Assembly: GCF_000227135.1 (NCBI RefSeq)
Contig: NC_018249.1
Coordinates: 242,901 to 306,900 of the forward strand
Source: Leishmania donovani
Lineage: Eukaryota > Euglenozoa > Kinetoplastea > Trypanosomatida > Trypanosomatidae
Direction: 5' to 3'
Length of the DNA stretch: 64,000 bases
The position numbers and the translations under genes were made by a program. Below, piece after piece: positions 34,671 through 45,382 of the stretch (position 1 is the stretch's first letter; each line of letters opens with the position of its first letter). The notes under the pieces are model-generated. The model had not been told where the DNA came from, made no database searches, and was given only the letters and a program-made list of their open reading frames with translations.

Positions 34671-35033
34671 TTAGCGGAGCTGCGTAACGTGCTGGAACTC
34701 TTGACCCCAGAATTCGAGCTCCTCCATTACGGCTCGCAAGTCGTACTCCTCTGCCGCCTGCTGTATGTTGCGGGTGTCGTCCAGAAGCCGGTTCGATGCA
34801 GCTCCAGACGCAGCAGAACCGTCGGAGAGGTCTTCGATACCGTAGGTCTCCCTGTACCATGTATTATAGCGCTCCTTGTCTGCGGTGTAGAAGTCGCGCA
34901 CGTCACTGTTGGCATCCATCGCCCGCATCCAGGCACGCCCCTTAGGCCCCGGCTGTGGCTTTGGCAGCTGCGCCACGTACCCCTGAGCAATGGGCTTCGA
35001 GAACAGCCGGGCAGTCAGTGTTGCCTGTAGCAT
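34671..35033 (-). CDS. Small hypothetical protein, probably mitochondrial (120 aa)
   Basis: The only ATG of this frame is at 35033 and gives 120 residues. The N terminus, MLQATLTARLFSKPIAQGYV, lacks acidic residues and carries spaced Arg and Lys, as a mitochondrial presequence does. The body is charged and helical (RDFYTADKERYNTWYRETYG), with a conserved-looking C terminus (EELEFWGQEFQHVTQLR). No membrane segment or catalytic motif is present. It lies alone between two long spacers in the minus array. I do not recognise it; an accessory subunit of a mitochondrial complex or of the mitoribosome would fit but is not shown. Confidence 0.65.
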   Translation of the reverse strand: MLQATLTARLFSKPIAQGYVAQLPKPQPGPKGRAWMRAMDANSDVRDFYTADKERYNTWYRETYGIEDLSDGSAASGAASNRLLDDTRNIQQAAEEYDLRAVMEELEFWGQEFQHVTQLR

Positions 35034-35756
35034 GGTTCCTAAGACGGCAAGCCGTGAGGCGCAGGCATACGAACCCAAAACGCTGGAACGGTGTGCTGTG
35101 AAACCCTACCAATGTGCAATGAACCTGAGGAACGACAACTCTCTTTCCCTGTATATATATAGATGAGGAGCACAGACAGTGTTTGATTCGTTGCCTGTTT
35201 GGAAGCACGTGCTCGCCGTCACAGGCAAGCAAGGCGAGACACGCAGCACAGAGCAAAAGAAAAAAAAGGACAGAAGAGAGACCAGAGGGGGGGGGGCAGG
35301 GTTGGGAGACCACAGCACCACAGAATGCCAAAGCCTTCAGGAAAGTCAACGCTTACTTGCGTCATCTATTGGAGGAAGCGGTACACCATGCTGGGAAGCA
35401 GCACACAAAAGCTGCCGGTGCGTGGCCGTGCGGTCATCGAGGAAGGAGCTCTGATTGCCTCCTCTTGGCCCGCCCGCCCTCACCAAAGGATCACCGAGGT
35501 GGTCCGTTCTGGCGGCCATCCGGCATCATGTGTTCGAGAGTGTCGGTGCGTGTGAGTGTACCAGCTATGCGCGTCGGCATCCTTGCCCTCGTTCATACCC
35601 GTTTCCTTTGGTAACTTCATTGGCACAGTTTCGTGGCTCTACAACGTGAGCCAGTGCTGCACAGCTGCTCTCCACCTCACTTTACATGCATAGTTCTCTC
35701 TCTGTGTACGTCTGCTCGCCCATCAGCTCTCGGAGACTTCGAGGACAGCGACCAGC

Positions 35757-36477
35757 GTTTTTTTTCATGCGATCAACGCCTCCAGTCCGCCACGCAACAT
35801 GAACTCAGACACCACTCCACCCGGCCTGTCACAGGCCTCATCGCGTGGCGCCAAGCAGCCGTAAGCACGCGTTGCAGCAGTGCCCCTCATCCATCCGAGT
35901 ACGGCCTCCGCCTCCAACTCTACCCGCCCCCCCCCCCCCCCCCCCCCCCCCCGCCCCCCCCCCCGCGTCCCCCCCCCCGGNNNNNNNNNNNNNNNNNNNN
36001 NNNNNNNNNNNNNNNNNNNNNNNNNNNNNNNNNNNNNNNNNNNNNNNNNNNNNNNNNNNNNNNNNNNNNNNNNNNNNNNCCCCTCCCCCCCCCCGAACCC
36101 CCCCCCCCCCCCAACCCCTCCCCCCCCCCCCCCGCCCGCCTCGCCGGCGGCCACCTGGTGCGTCCCTCGGGGTGGCGCAGGCTCCCCACCAGCAGGCAGT
36201 GGAGGGTCGGGTGGGATACACGCTCGAGTCACGCGGGCACTCTGCCCCATCACATACATGATGGAAACGCGTTCACCGTCGCAGGTAGCGCCGACGCAAC
36301 GCCACCCAGGACCGGACCGCCCACATCAGCGGCGATAGATCGCTCTGGCTTCTCCACGTCGTCGGCGCCTGACCCTGTCACCACCGGAAGTGGCTCTGCA
36401 CTTGGCAGGGACAGGGGCAGGGGGGCTGCTTGGCTTCCTCGCAGAGTGGGTCCTAAGATATCGATAAAGCGCACTTA
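35757..36477 (-). mobile_element. SIDER2-like retroposon (copy D), full-length-looking, with expanded C-run
   Basis: Read on the minus strand, the element starts at 'tgcgctttatcgatatctta' near 36477, like copy E, and ends with 'ggcgttgatcgcatg' followed by an A-run (a T-run on the plus strand ending at about 35766). A 3' poly(A) tail is the hallmark of retroposition. Internally it has more than 100 bases of C-rich sequence with a 99-N gap, where copy E has only about 15 bases. I see no clear target-site duplication. Confidence 0.85.
35981..36079. other. Assembly gap (99 N) inside a C-run
   Basis: The gap lies inside the poly(C) segment of copy D; the true length of the tract is unknown. Confidence 0.95.
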
Positions 36478-37138
36478 GGTGTTGCCCGTTCTCAGGGGTT
36501 GCATACAAGAGGCAAACAAAATGAAAATTCAACCTCCGCGCGACTGTGATAGACGGCAATGCACCACATATACGCCACACCGAAGCCTCTCTCCTAACCC
36601 CTCCCTGCTCTCCTTTTTCCCGCCTTTTTTTCTCTGCCAGGGAAAACAAAACGGTGCAAGAAGACGCTGTCTGATCGCATGCACACACACACACACACGA
36701 AGAGGTCCAGAGGAACCAAGGGCGAGAACCACACAAGGTAAAACAAAAAAGGATATCCATACCCGTGGTGAACGCCTCTCAGAGAGAGGCCCACACACGC
36801 GCTGACGCACGCCCACGCATACAAGTAATAAAGGCTGCTAGAAAGGCATATAGAGAGAGAAATATACGATAAAAAGAAAAGGAGTCGGCCAAGACGCCCA
36901 TCAAGAGAAGAGGGGTGAAAAGGCGAACGAGCACAAAGGGGGAGAGAGGACGGAAGCACAGAAAAAGGAAGGGGCACGCTCGTAATCGATTGCCCCGACT
37001 CGTTCCGCCCTCACCCCTTCTTTTCGCCTTTTTGCCTCCGTTCGCCATCCGCCTCACAGAGTCAAGGCTTCTGCAGTGCTTCACAGAGGACACATACACA
37101 CATGGGCGCGCAGGTGCGCGCATACGCAGAGTGTGGAC

Positions 37139-38008
37139 TTAGAACTTGAAGACGCCGCTTGATGAGTAGCCCAACTCCTTTAGGCAGCCCTCGAGCGGGC
37201 CTTGCTTGGGCGGGTAGGAGCTGTAGTCCTTCTCGCCACAGATGGTCTTCATGAAGGACGGCGGGCCGCTCACCAGAACGCACGAATCACCTTGGTGATC
37301 CGGGCCTGGCATCGTCTCCTGGATGATCACTTTGTTGATGTGGCCAGAGTAGCCCGTCCAGCGCTTCGGCGGCGTCGTGAGGCAGTGGTACGTGGCAAAC
37401 TTCCCGGGGTACTCTTTCGCCAGCGTGTCCAGCTCCTTGCCGAGCAGAATGTCCCCTTCGGTCTTGTTTGCGTAGAGAAGCGAGATCATCGTCTTATTCT
37501 CCGGCGCGTTCAGGACGTTATTCATGATTTGGAACATGGGGGTGAGACCCGTACCACCAGCGATCATGCCAATCCTGGTGTACTGGCCCGGTTTCACGTC
37601 AAATGTGTGCCACGGTCCCTTCACGTCAATGTAATCGCCGACCTTGAGCGAAAAAAGGTGCGAGCCCATCTTTGAATTCGGGTAGCATTTCACTACGAGG
37701 TCGAAGTGGCCCTCCTCCTCCACCAGGTTGATGGGCGTGTAGGGGCGCATCACTTCGTGTCCCTGGGCGTCAGTGTAGCGCAGCGTGATGCAAGACGCCA
37801 CGGGCAGGTCCAGGCGCGTCTTGCTCGAAGCGAGGGCGAAGCGAAAGCGCTTTGTGTTGTGCGACTCATTCTCGACGTGGATGAGCTTGTAGGGCTGGAA
37901 CTTCTCCTGTGAGAATGCCGGCTTGCTGCCCCAGGCCTCCACCTCGGACCCAGACTGGTACATGCTGGCTCCAGCAAAGCCGACAACTGAAGCGATAAAA
38001 GCTTTCAT
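37139..38008 (-). CDS. NADH-cytochrome b5 reductase-like protein (CGPP changed to SGPP)
   Basis: This 289-residue flavoprotein belongs to the ferredoxin-NADP+ reductase superfamily and moves electrons from NADH through FAD to cytochrome b5 or similar acceptors. The FAD motifs RPYTPIN (88-94) and GSHLFSLK (115-122) and the NADH motif GGTGLTPM (151-158) are intact. The usual C-G-P-P of the NADH site reads S-G-P-P (247-250), so the family cysteine is a serine here; the neighbouring paralogue keeps it. An N-terminal hydrophobic segment (MKAFIASVVGFAGASMY) probably anchors it to the outer mitochondrial or ER membrane. The protein ends in Phe, typical of the family. It is adjacent to a paralogue of identical length in the same direction, indicating tandem duplication. 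Confidence 0.9.
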   Translation of the reverse strand: MKAFIASVVGFAGASMYQSGSEVEAWGSKPAFSQEKFQPYKLIHVENESHNTKRFRFALASSKTRLDLPVASCITLRYTDAQGHEVMRPYTPINLVEEEGHFDLVVKCYPNSKMGSHLFSLKVGDYIDVKGPWHTFDVKPGQYTRIGMIAGGTGLTPMFQIMNNVLNAPENKTMISLLYANKTEGDILLGKELDTLAKEYPGKFATYHCLTTPPKRWTGYSGHINKVIIQETMPGPDHQGDSCVLVSGPPSFMKTICGEKDYSSYPPKQGPLEGCLKELGYSSSGVFKF

Positions 38009-39601
38009 GGCCGTCGAATGTGGTACGAGAATTAGCGCGAGAGAGATCGGACAGTAAAATGATACAAAAAGGAGGTTCGATCGGTTATGTTCGACGAAGT
38101 AGATGAATGTGTCTGTGATCTGCCTCGCAAAGGGGTGCGTGTTCGGCCTCTGTTTATCGAATCAAAAAAAAAGCAAGTGCTAATTCTAAAACTAGAGGAG
38201 AATCTCTTGGGTCTTTCCTCCGCCTCTCCGCCCCTATCCGCACCGCTGAAGCAAACGATAGAGCGCGAGAAACGGATGCAAAAAAAAAGCAGGAAAGACT
38301 CAAGTCGCAACGGTGAATGATGCGAGTAGCGGCTCCAAGGGTAATGTTCCTTTTCTTGGTGTGTGCCAAAAATACAGCACAAAAAAGAAATAAAGCAGTC
38401 GCGAGAGCTGTGTTCATTCAAAAGAAAAAGAGTGAAGGGGAAAGGTGCAGTGAAAGAGGTATGGACACTGCAGCTGGTGTCGTACTGCTCGTGAGCGAGC
38501 GTGCGCGACCACAGTTCAGAGCCCGGAAGTGCTATACCGGCAAAAAACGCAGGGGTGGGCCCGTCAACCTAGCCACACATAGGTGTGGCGCCGAGTGAGC
38601 AGCAAGGGAGTGCAGAAAATGAATGCCGCACAAGTGGCGAAAGCACGCGCGAGAAAGCGCGCCAGATATCAGAGACGGCAACGAAAGAAAAAAAATAGCT
38701 TTGTCGCGTCCGTTTTCCTCCGGGCACGAGAGACATGGATCCAGCAGCGCCGCGAACGCAAACTTGCAGCAGGGGCGGGATTCTCCTCTTGTGCTTTACC
38801 GCGTAAGGTCGAGTGGTTGCAATACACAACCGTGGCGCATCGACTCTCACCCCGCAGCATCCAGCGCATACTATTCGCAGTCTGTTTTTTTTTTGTTTGT
38901 TTTCTGTACCGTTCACGACTGAAATCAGTCCGCGGCGCAGCGAAAAATAGACGGCCAGTCCCAAGTACACAGAAAGAGGAAGAGAGAGAACGAGACAGAA
39001 AAGGAGCTCGAGATGAAAGATAGTATTGCACGCATTAACGGACAAAGGAATCGGATAGCGACGTGAAAGAACGGAAATGATGGCAGGAAGACATCACAAG
39101 ACCGCTCCGAAAGGTGTACTAAACGATCATACACTCTTGCATCGTGAAGGGCCGCAAACCTGTTACACATTCTGGGTATGTGGGAAAAAGTGGAGCAGCC
39201 GTGCGCACAAAAACTCAGAGAAAAAAGAGGGCGAAGATGTCTACAGTGCACACGACAAAAAATAATGATAACGATAAATCCCCACAAATTCAGCTGGGGC
39301 TCCACACGCATACATTAACACACCTGTAGACCATACTCTCTATTCGTACGCCCCTCAATCTCAAGGTAGTGTTGACAGCACCTTTGTGTTTGGTGCACTA
39401 TCATATTTGTGCTGTGTCTCTCATTTTCCCAGCTTTCAGAAAGGCCTTAACATCCGCGATAGCGCGCGTTTGCTTTCTTGTATAAGCTGCTCTTTCCTCT
39501 TAGTACCCTCCTCTGCTGTAAGTCGGCACCGCTTGCACCCCCTGAAAAGAGGCCTCAGTGGCTTCGGCATTGCGCTTCGGTCTCTTTTCCTTTTGCACTC
39601 G
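38009..39601. other. Intergenic region between the two reductase genes
   Basis: No gene is seen. The sequence is A-rich on the plus strand with scattered short open frames; it would hold the 3' UTR of the second reductase and the 5' leader of the first. Confidence 0.55.
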
Positions 39602-40471
39602 CTAAAACTTGTACACCATCTTGGGCATATAGCCAAGCTCCTTCAGGCAGCCCTTCAGCTCACCCTGAGATGGTGGGTTGCTCTTGAAGTCTTTGTCACC
39701 CGAAATAGCTTCCATAAATGGCGGCGGTCCACAAACAAGAATGATAGAATCACCCGCACGGTTCGGCGCAGGCATCAGTGACTTGATCATCTCCTTGTTG
39801 ACAAAGCCAACGCCGCCCATCCAGTCAGATGGTGCCTTCGAAAGCACAAAGTACGGCGAAAAGCGTGGGTACGTCTCCATTAGCTCGTTCAGCTCGTTCC
39901 CAAGCAGCACATCTTCCTTGCGTTCATTTGCGTAGATGAGCGTGATTTCTGTGTTGTTCTTCGGTGCGTGCAACACATGGCGCGCTACCTGGTACATCGG
40001 CGTGATACCCGTACCACCGGCAATCATGCCAATCATTTTGTATTGATTTGCCTTGATCGGCAATTTCATCCACGGTCCCTTGACGTCGATGGTGTCACCC
40101 TTCTTCATTGAGAACAAATGAGTGCCCATCTTTGAGCCCTGGTACTTCTTCACCAAAACATCGAAGTAGCCAAGCTGATCACTGCGGTTAAGCGGCGTGT
40201 AGGGGCGAATGACCTCCTTCCCATCTTTGTCGAAAAAGCGGAAACTAACACAGCTGGCTACCTCCAGGTTAAGTGGCATATCCGCCTCCGGCAACGCAAA
40301 GCGAAACACCTTCGTGTTATGGGACTCGTCATAGACATCCATCAAGGGAAAGGAGCGAAACTCAGATTGTGAGAATGGGCTGCTCGGCGTGGCGCAGTTG
40401 GATGAGCTAGAAACGCTGTTGTACCAGCTGGAGGTGACAAACCCCGTCGCGACCGCGATGAAGGCCTTCAT
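39602..40471 (-). CDS. NADH-cytochrome b5 reductase
   Basis: The protein is 289 residues, the same length as its neighbour, and similar along its whole length. Motifs: RPYTPLN (89-95) for FAD, KMGTHLFSMK (114-123), GGTGITPM (152-159) for NADH, and an intact CGPP (247-250). It starts MKAFIAVATGFVTSSWY, a short hydrophobic anchor. Its third codon positions look less GC-rich than those of the paralogue, matching the more AT-rich context of 38-49 kb. Cytochrome b5 reductases support fatty-acid desaturation, sterol synthesis and haem reduction; the exact partner here is unknown. Confidence 0.93.
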   Translation of the reverse strand: MKAFIAVATGFVTSSWYNSVSSSSNCATPSSPFSQSEFRSFPLMDVYDESHNTKVFRFALPEADMPLNLEVASCVSFRFFDKDGKEVIRPYTPLNRSDQLGYFDVLVKKYQGSKMGTHLFSMKKGDTIDVKGPWMKLPIKANQYKMIGMIAGGTGITPMYQVARHVLHAPKNNTEITLIYANERKEDVLLGNELNELMETYPRFSPYFVLSKAPSDWMGGVGFVNKEMIKSLMPAPNRAGDSIILVCGPPPFMEAISGDKDFKSNPPSQGELKGCLKELGYMPKMVYKF

Positions 40472-41256
40472 TGTTTCTACTCGCTAAGTAATTACTAAGA
40501 GCTTAAAAGAAAACCCCACAGGTCCTCAGAAAAAAAAAACGTCAAGAGGCTAAATGCCTTTTTGTTTTTATGTATGTATGTGTTTATCTGCTGTTGTGAA
40601 ATACAAACGTGCCGCAGGTGTGGCTTTTGTTTCATATTAGCAGTGCCTCGACATGTGCAAGATATGAACGTGAGCAATTAACTGAAATATAAGTTGAAAG
40701 CCAAGAAGGCAGAGGCGGGGAGAAGATGAGAGTGCAAGCAATATTGAATATTAAACGGCTGGGAGCAAACCTTTCGTTCCGTATAATTCGGACACGTACA
40801 GAAAAGAAAAAACTTTCAGTTGCTTTTTTTTGCGCATACGAGCAGCGCGGTTTTTTTTTTTTTGAATCTGCTGAGCGTCAGACTCATGATTTGCGCTACA
40901 TGAAGAGCAACAAACAAAGGGTTCGCTAGCTCTCCTTTTTTGTTTTCCTCGACAGAATCCAACAAAAACCGTGTTCATTTCATGCGAAAGGCTGACGCTG
41001 TGGTTCACAGCACTGTTTCCCCTTTTGTTTAGTTCTCAGCCATTTTGCAAAGCGCTCTATGCCTGTGAAAACTTGCACATTACAAGCAAAAATGCAAGTA
41101 GAGAATTTGCTGCTCAAGATCATTTTTCCATTCAGAGCAAAGTCAAATCGAAAAATAAGTAGTGTGGAACCTCTCGAATCGTGAAAAAAAAAATCCAACA
41201 ACAATACAGAGCAACCGCAATTGAAAAAAAAATGGCAAAAAGCTCAAATCACGCCC
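40472..41256. other. Intergenic region
   Basis: No gene is seen. The stretch is AT-rich for this window, with several T- and A-runs, and is likely the 3' UTR of the eIF2D gene and the leader of the reductase. Confidence 0.55.
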
Positions 41257-43251
41257 TTACCTTTTTTTGCAAACCAGCTGCGACGATGGAAAATTTGCTT
41301 CATTCAGGAGTGCAGCCGCGACCTGCACTTGGAAATTGCCTTGCAAATGGATTTCGAGTGGTATTTTCGTCCCAGACTTCAGATTTTTCATCTTCGTCGA
41401 CGGGTCAACGACGCCAGAGCTCGTACAAAACTGCTTTTTCCATTGATCGGCGAGCATCTGAAGATCAAAACCAAAAGACTCCAAACTCTGCACAACTGTA
41501 ATGAACTTGTTGTTTGTCGACTTCTCAGACCACAAACGGACTTTCGGGAGTGGTCCGTTTTTGATTATCCGCTTCGGATTCAAGTTACCGTTAGCCAGTG
41601 ATGAGCCCTCCACAACAGTTTGCAAAATAATTTCGTGCTTCAGCTTGAACAAACTTAGCATACCTTGCACAACTTGGTCGAGCGGTATCTCAGGGGCGTA
41701 TGCCTTTGAGGTGAGCATCATCGATAGCGTATCGTCGATTTTTACACTGGGTAGTTTGCACTTTTCCGCCTCGTTCACAATCAGCAAATTGTGCGCTTTT
41801 ATGTAGTTTTTCAAATTGTTCACTAGTGTTTTCCGCGTGTACAATTCTTGGAGAACGCTGTCACCAATGGGGGTCCTAGGAAAAACGGGAACCGTACCGG
41901 TGGCAACCTGTTCGATTGTAGGAAACAGAGCGTCACGTGGAATGTTCAGCCCCTCGCCTATCAGCAGGATTCGTATAAGATCGTCCTCCAATCCACGAGG
42001 TGCAGCGTAGAAAACATCGGCAGACACGATGTATTGACGGAACACACCTGTCCCCTCGGCAAGGAGTTTGGCTTGCAGTGCTTGCGCCTCCTTTTCACAC
42101 CTTTCCCGATGCATCGTGCTGAGAAAATCTACGTAGAGCGCGTTGTGTTGTCGCATCACATCGGCAGATTTGTTTATTTGAGTGACAGAATGAGTACCAG
42201 GGCTTGTTTCGGCTATGGTGAGAAGATCCGGGAACCCGTGAAAAAATGCAAGCGCTTTCTTGTATTTCGTATCTTTGAACTGGATTGCAGAAGTGTGGGC
42301 GCCGTCTCTTGGGTACGAGGCGACCACAATGCTCGTGAACTGCGTCACCGGCATGGGCAAGAGCGAGGGTGAGACTCGCTTCACGGCTTCGCAGAGACAA
42401 AAGTTCAGCATTGTGTCTTCGTCCGAAAAGACATTGGCGTAATCCACACCTGGCGTCTCTTTCCATTCAGCAGCCTCGTTGCTTGAAACTTCATCGTCTG
42501 TCTTTTCGTTATCCTTAGTCGCAGAGCCCACCTCGAGTAACCTTTCACGAACTTCGTCTTCCCCAAACTCAGACGGAATCAAAGGCGGTTGAGAAGAGAG
42601 GCTGCAGTTCGTAATAAAACGATTCTCGAATTCTTGCCAGAGGTTGTCGTGGAAGCACTGTACTACAAATACACCAACGCCCGCATCCTGCTTCGCTGTC
42701 ATGTTGCTGGTCACAATTCCAACTGCGTATGGAACATCGACACCGAGAGAGTAAATGAGCGCTACATCCCCAACTACCAATGGCGTTTTTTTCCGAGTGC
42801 TCAGAATGCCTGGCATCATCAAGTGTGCCCCCCTGAGAAGAAATCTAGAAGTCGAGCCGCGGCAAACAGTAGCAACGACGCCTTCATTTACAAGGCTTGC
42901 CCACTCGTCACCTCTCTCGGCCAGCAGCTGGTGCAGCCGTAGAAAGAAGAAGACAGTGGGAATCATAAGGAAGCTGAAAGAATCCGCTTGTGTAATGACG
43001 TCCTGCTCTTCCTTGCCTAGGCGATCAATCGAAATAAAAAACGGTACCTCATTGACAGAGTATACAAAGACCGACGATCCAGGCCCGCATCGGTACTTTC
43101 GTTTCGTGATCGTATCTTTTTTACCGACAACTAGATCGAACTTATCTGCGTTGTCTTTTCCTATGACGCTCACGACATCGGCCCTCAGCTTCTTGACGTC
43201 ACCTTTCCCGACTGTTTGCGATTCCTTTGACGTGCATTTTTTCTTGAACAT
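41257..43251 (-). CDS. EIF2D: Translation initiation factor eIF2D (ligatin) homologue
   Basis: The ATG at 43251 gives 664 residues beginning MFKK, as eIF2D proteins do (MFxK); 19 upstream in-frame residues are probably UTR. The domain order fits: an N-terminal MCT1-like region with 'KGDVKKLRADV' (16-26), a PUA domain with GAHLMMPG (141-148) and 'GDVALIYSLG', a middle SWIB/MDM2-like region, and a C-terminal SUI1 domain (VRLWSEKSTNNKFITVV followed by ESFGFDLQMLADQWKK and IPLEIHLQGN). eIF2D binds the ribosomal P site and delivers initiator tRNA without eIF2-GTP, and helps recycle 40S subunits. There is an extra loop between the N-terminal and PUA domains relative to the human protein, as I recall it. 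The gene is the first of the minus array. Confidence 0.9.
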   Translation of the reverse strand: MFKKKCTSKESQTVGKGDVKKLRADVVSVIGKDNADKFDLVVGKKDTITKRKYRCGPGSSVFVYSVNEVPFFISIDRLGKEEQDVITQADSFSFLMIPTVFFFLRLHQLLAERGDEWASLVNEGVVATVCRGSTSRFLLRGAHLMMPGILSTRKKTPLVVGDVALIYSLGVDVPYAVGIVTSNMTAKQDAGVGVFVVQCFHDNLWQEFENRFITNCSLSSQPPLIPSEFGEDEVRERLLEVGSATKDNEKTDDEVSSNEAAEWKETPGVDYANVFSDEDTMLNFCLCEAVKRVSPSLLPMPVTQFTSIVVASYPRDGAHTSAIQFKDTKYKKALAFFHGFPDLLTIAETSPGTHSVTQINKSADVMRQHNALYVDFLSTMHRERCEKEAQALQAKLLAEGTGVFRQYIVSADVFYAAPRGLEDDLIRILLIGEGLNIPRDALFPTIEQVATGTVPVFPRTPIGDSVLQELYTRKTLVNNLKNYIKAHNLLIVNEAEKCKLPSVKIDDTLSMMLTSKAYAPEIPLDQVVQGMLSLFKLKHEIILQTVVEGSSLANGNLNPKRIIKNGPLPKVRLWSEKSTNNKFITVVQSLESFGFDLQMLADQWKKQFCTSSGVVDPSTKMKNLKSGTKIPLEIHLQGNFQVQVAAALLNEANFPSSQLVCKKR

Positions 43252-43643
43252 CCTGCGCTTATCAATTGGATTATTTATCGGATTGGAGATACATGAAGCA
43301 ATGTGCAAGCAAGCAAAAAAAAAATAGACAAAATGGGAAGAATAAAAAGAAAGGCTGCATGAGATGGGGGGGATAAGTTGCTAATACCTAATGCAGATAA
43401 ATTGATGACGCTGTCAGGCACTGAAACAGGGGCTGGCTGGAGACGCTGCCAGTGCACTAGCGGAGGGCGCTGGTTTCTGGTGTAGCCTCCCCCGTGTTCT
43501 GCCTCCAGTTTGGATGGAAGCTACGGTGCATGCGGTAAATCACGCCTTGAGTGGTGTTGCTGAAACAAAGGTTCACTAGCATATATTGCTTGCCACTTAT
43601 ACAGAGGGTATTGTGGAGACTGTAAAAAGCCGGATACTTGCTG

Positions 43644-43661
43644 TTTTTTTTTTTTTTTTTT
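43644..43661. repeat. T18 homopolymer in the strand-switch region
   Basis: This is a pure 18-base T-run. Poly(dA:dT) tracts exclude nucleosomes in general, and T-rich tracts have been reported near Leishmania start regions. Confidence 0.85.
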
Positions 43662-44129
43662 CATGCTCCTCGATGCACGAAGGAAAGATACATTGAGAGC
43701 ACCACTGCATCTAAAAGAGACCGCCTTCTTGCTCCGCTAACAGCAACCGCCGCTGTGTTCTTTTGTGCACAGAAACACGCAGTGCCAAGCGACAGAAAAG
43801 TCTGACATCGATCGGGAAACACCAGCCGCAATCATTGGCTGCGTACAGGGACACCGGTTTCCACGCCTCACACCAAAACTTTCAATCATTGGTCTTGCCT
43901 TCGCAAAGCATGAGGCGTGGAGAGGGGGCACCGGCAGACGTTACAAGCATCACAGAAAATCCCAACGGAGGAATTTCCAGTTTCACAGGAGTGTGCTCCA
44001 TTCACAAAAGCTCTTCAATGAGGGTCACGGTGAAGGATGGGGGGATTATACTCCGGCCGACGATGTTTCCAAAACATAATTCTACTACTCTCAGATATAC
44101 TGTTCCCCATTGCCACCATGGTTGCTTAG

Positions 44130-44652
44130 CCTCGGTGCGCTTTATCGATATCTTAGGACCCACTCTGCGAGGAAGCCAAGCAGCCCCCCTGCCCCTGTCC
44201 CTGCCAAGTGCAGAGCCACTTCCGGTGGTGACAGGGTCAGGCGCCGACGACGTGGAGAAGCCAGAGCGATCTATCGCCGCTGATGTGGGCGGTCCGGTCC
44301 TGGGTGGCGTTGCGTCGGCGCTACCTGCGACGGTGAACGCGTTTCCATCATGTATGTGATGGGGCAGAGTGCCCGCGTGACTCGAGCGTGTATCCCACCC
44401 GACCCTCCACTGCCTGCTGGTGGGGAGCCTGCGCCACCCCGAGGGACGCACCAGGTGGCCACCGGCGAGGCGGGCGGGGGGGCGGGTAGAGTTGGAGGCG
44501 GAGGCCGTACTCGGATGGATGAGGGGCACTGCTGCAACGCGTGCTTACGGCTGCTTGGCGCCACGCGATGAGGCCTGTGACAGGCCGGGTGGAGTGGTGT
44601 CTGAGTTCATGTTGCATGGCTTATCAAACTCGTGGAATCAGAAAAAGAAAAC
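44130..44652 (+). mobile_element. SIDER2-like retroposon (copy E), short G-run form
   Basis: Here the family is on the plus strand. It starts near 'gcgctttatcgatatcttag', passes through 'gagccacttccggtggtgac' (a block like the CCAC...GTGGTG.CAGGGTC core of the ingi/L1Tc 5' signature), and ends at 'ttcatgttgcatggc' close to an A-rich stretch (about 44639-44650). The internal G-run is short ('gggcgggggggcggg'), unlike the expanded copies at 17-18 and 36 kb. It is the only copy in a strand-switch region and is oriented with the rightward array. Confidence 0.85.
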
Positions 44653-45329
44653 CTGCGCCACCGCCCAACTTGTTGTTTGGCACACATTTTTTTTACTGGT
44701 TTTCAAGGAGATGCAGCAGACGGCTCTAAGACAGGCACTTTGTTTGATCGTGTGACGGCTGAGATACAACTTGCTGTACAGAGACCGGTGGGAATAATGC
44801 CCGGCTCAGGAGGACACTGCGAATGAAGACAAATGATGCCTGTCTGGCGCAGGGCGAGAGAACTGAAAGAGTAGGGAGCTAAGGACGCGGACGTTATTGG
44901 AAAATTGTTGTTTCCTTGGGTGTAGGTAGTGGATGTCGAAAGAAGTGCATAAATTTCTGTGAAATGTCTGTGAACAGTGTGAGTCACAAACGCGAAAAAT
45001 ACCAGGGCCACCTGCGCGAACTAATATTACCTCATTTTGCGCAGCCTGTGAGGCGCGGCTTCTCCAGTGAATCAAAGCTCGCTTTTGCTTTGCTTGTGTG
45101 CGGTTACTCTTTCGTAGAAGTCTCGCCCTCCGGGAGTCATGCTCCTTGTGAGGAATAAGATCATCTGTGGTTAGTGGATAGGCTCTTATCTCTGTGCAAT
45201 CACCTCGCTCATTCCGTTTTTATGCCTAAACATCCTGTAAAGCGCACAGCACTAAAGTTTTTAGAAGACGTTACAAACCCCGTTCAGCCCCTCTCGTTCG
45301 CCGTGCCTTTCAACTTCTCGAAGAGTAAA

Positions 45330-45382
45330 GGACTACTTTTTTTTCCTGAGACGCTTCTCGCTTTGGCATCTACTCAGCTTCA
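45330..45382 (+). promoter_or_regulatory. Candidate trans-splice acceptor region of the zinc-ribbon gene
   Basis: A T-run ('ctttttttttcctgag') is followed by pyrimidine-rich sequence and AG dinucleotides just before the ATG at 45385. The exact acceptor cannot be fixed without transcript data. Confidence 0.4.

Larger units (their letters stand above)
35034..37138. other. Intergenic region with SIDER2-like copy D
   Basis: Apart from the retroposon at 35.76-36.48 kb, I see only UTR-like sequence with CA runs (around 36680-36700). The element lies downstream of the GC-rich reductase gene on the transcribed strand, in its likely 3' UTR. Confidence 0.55.

Noticed and set aside
43763..44359. 198-codon plus-strand frame in the strand-switch region.
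   Set aside because: Its second half is the translated SIDER2 copy and the first half has no protein features.
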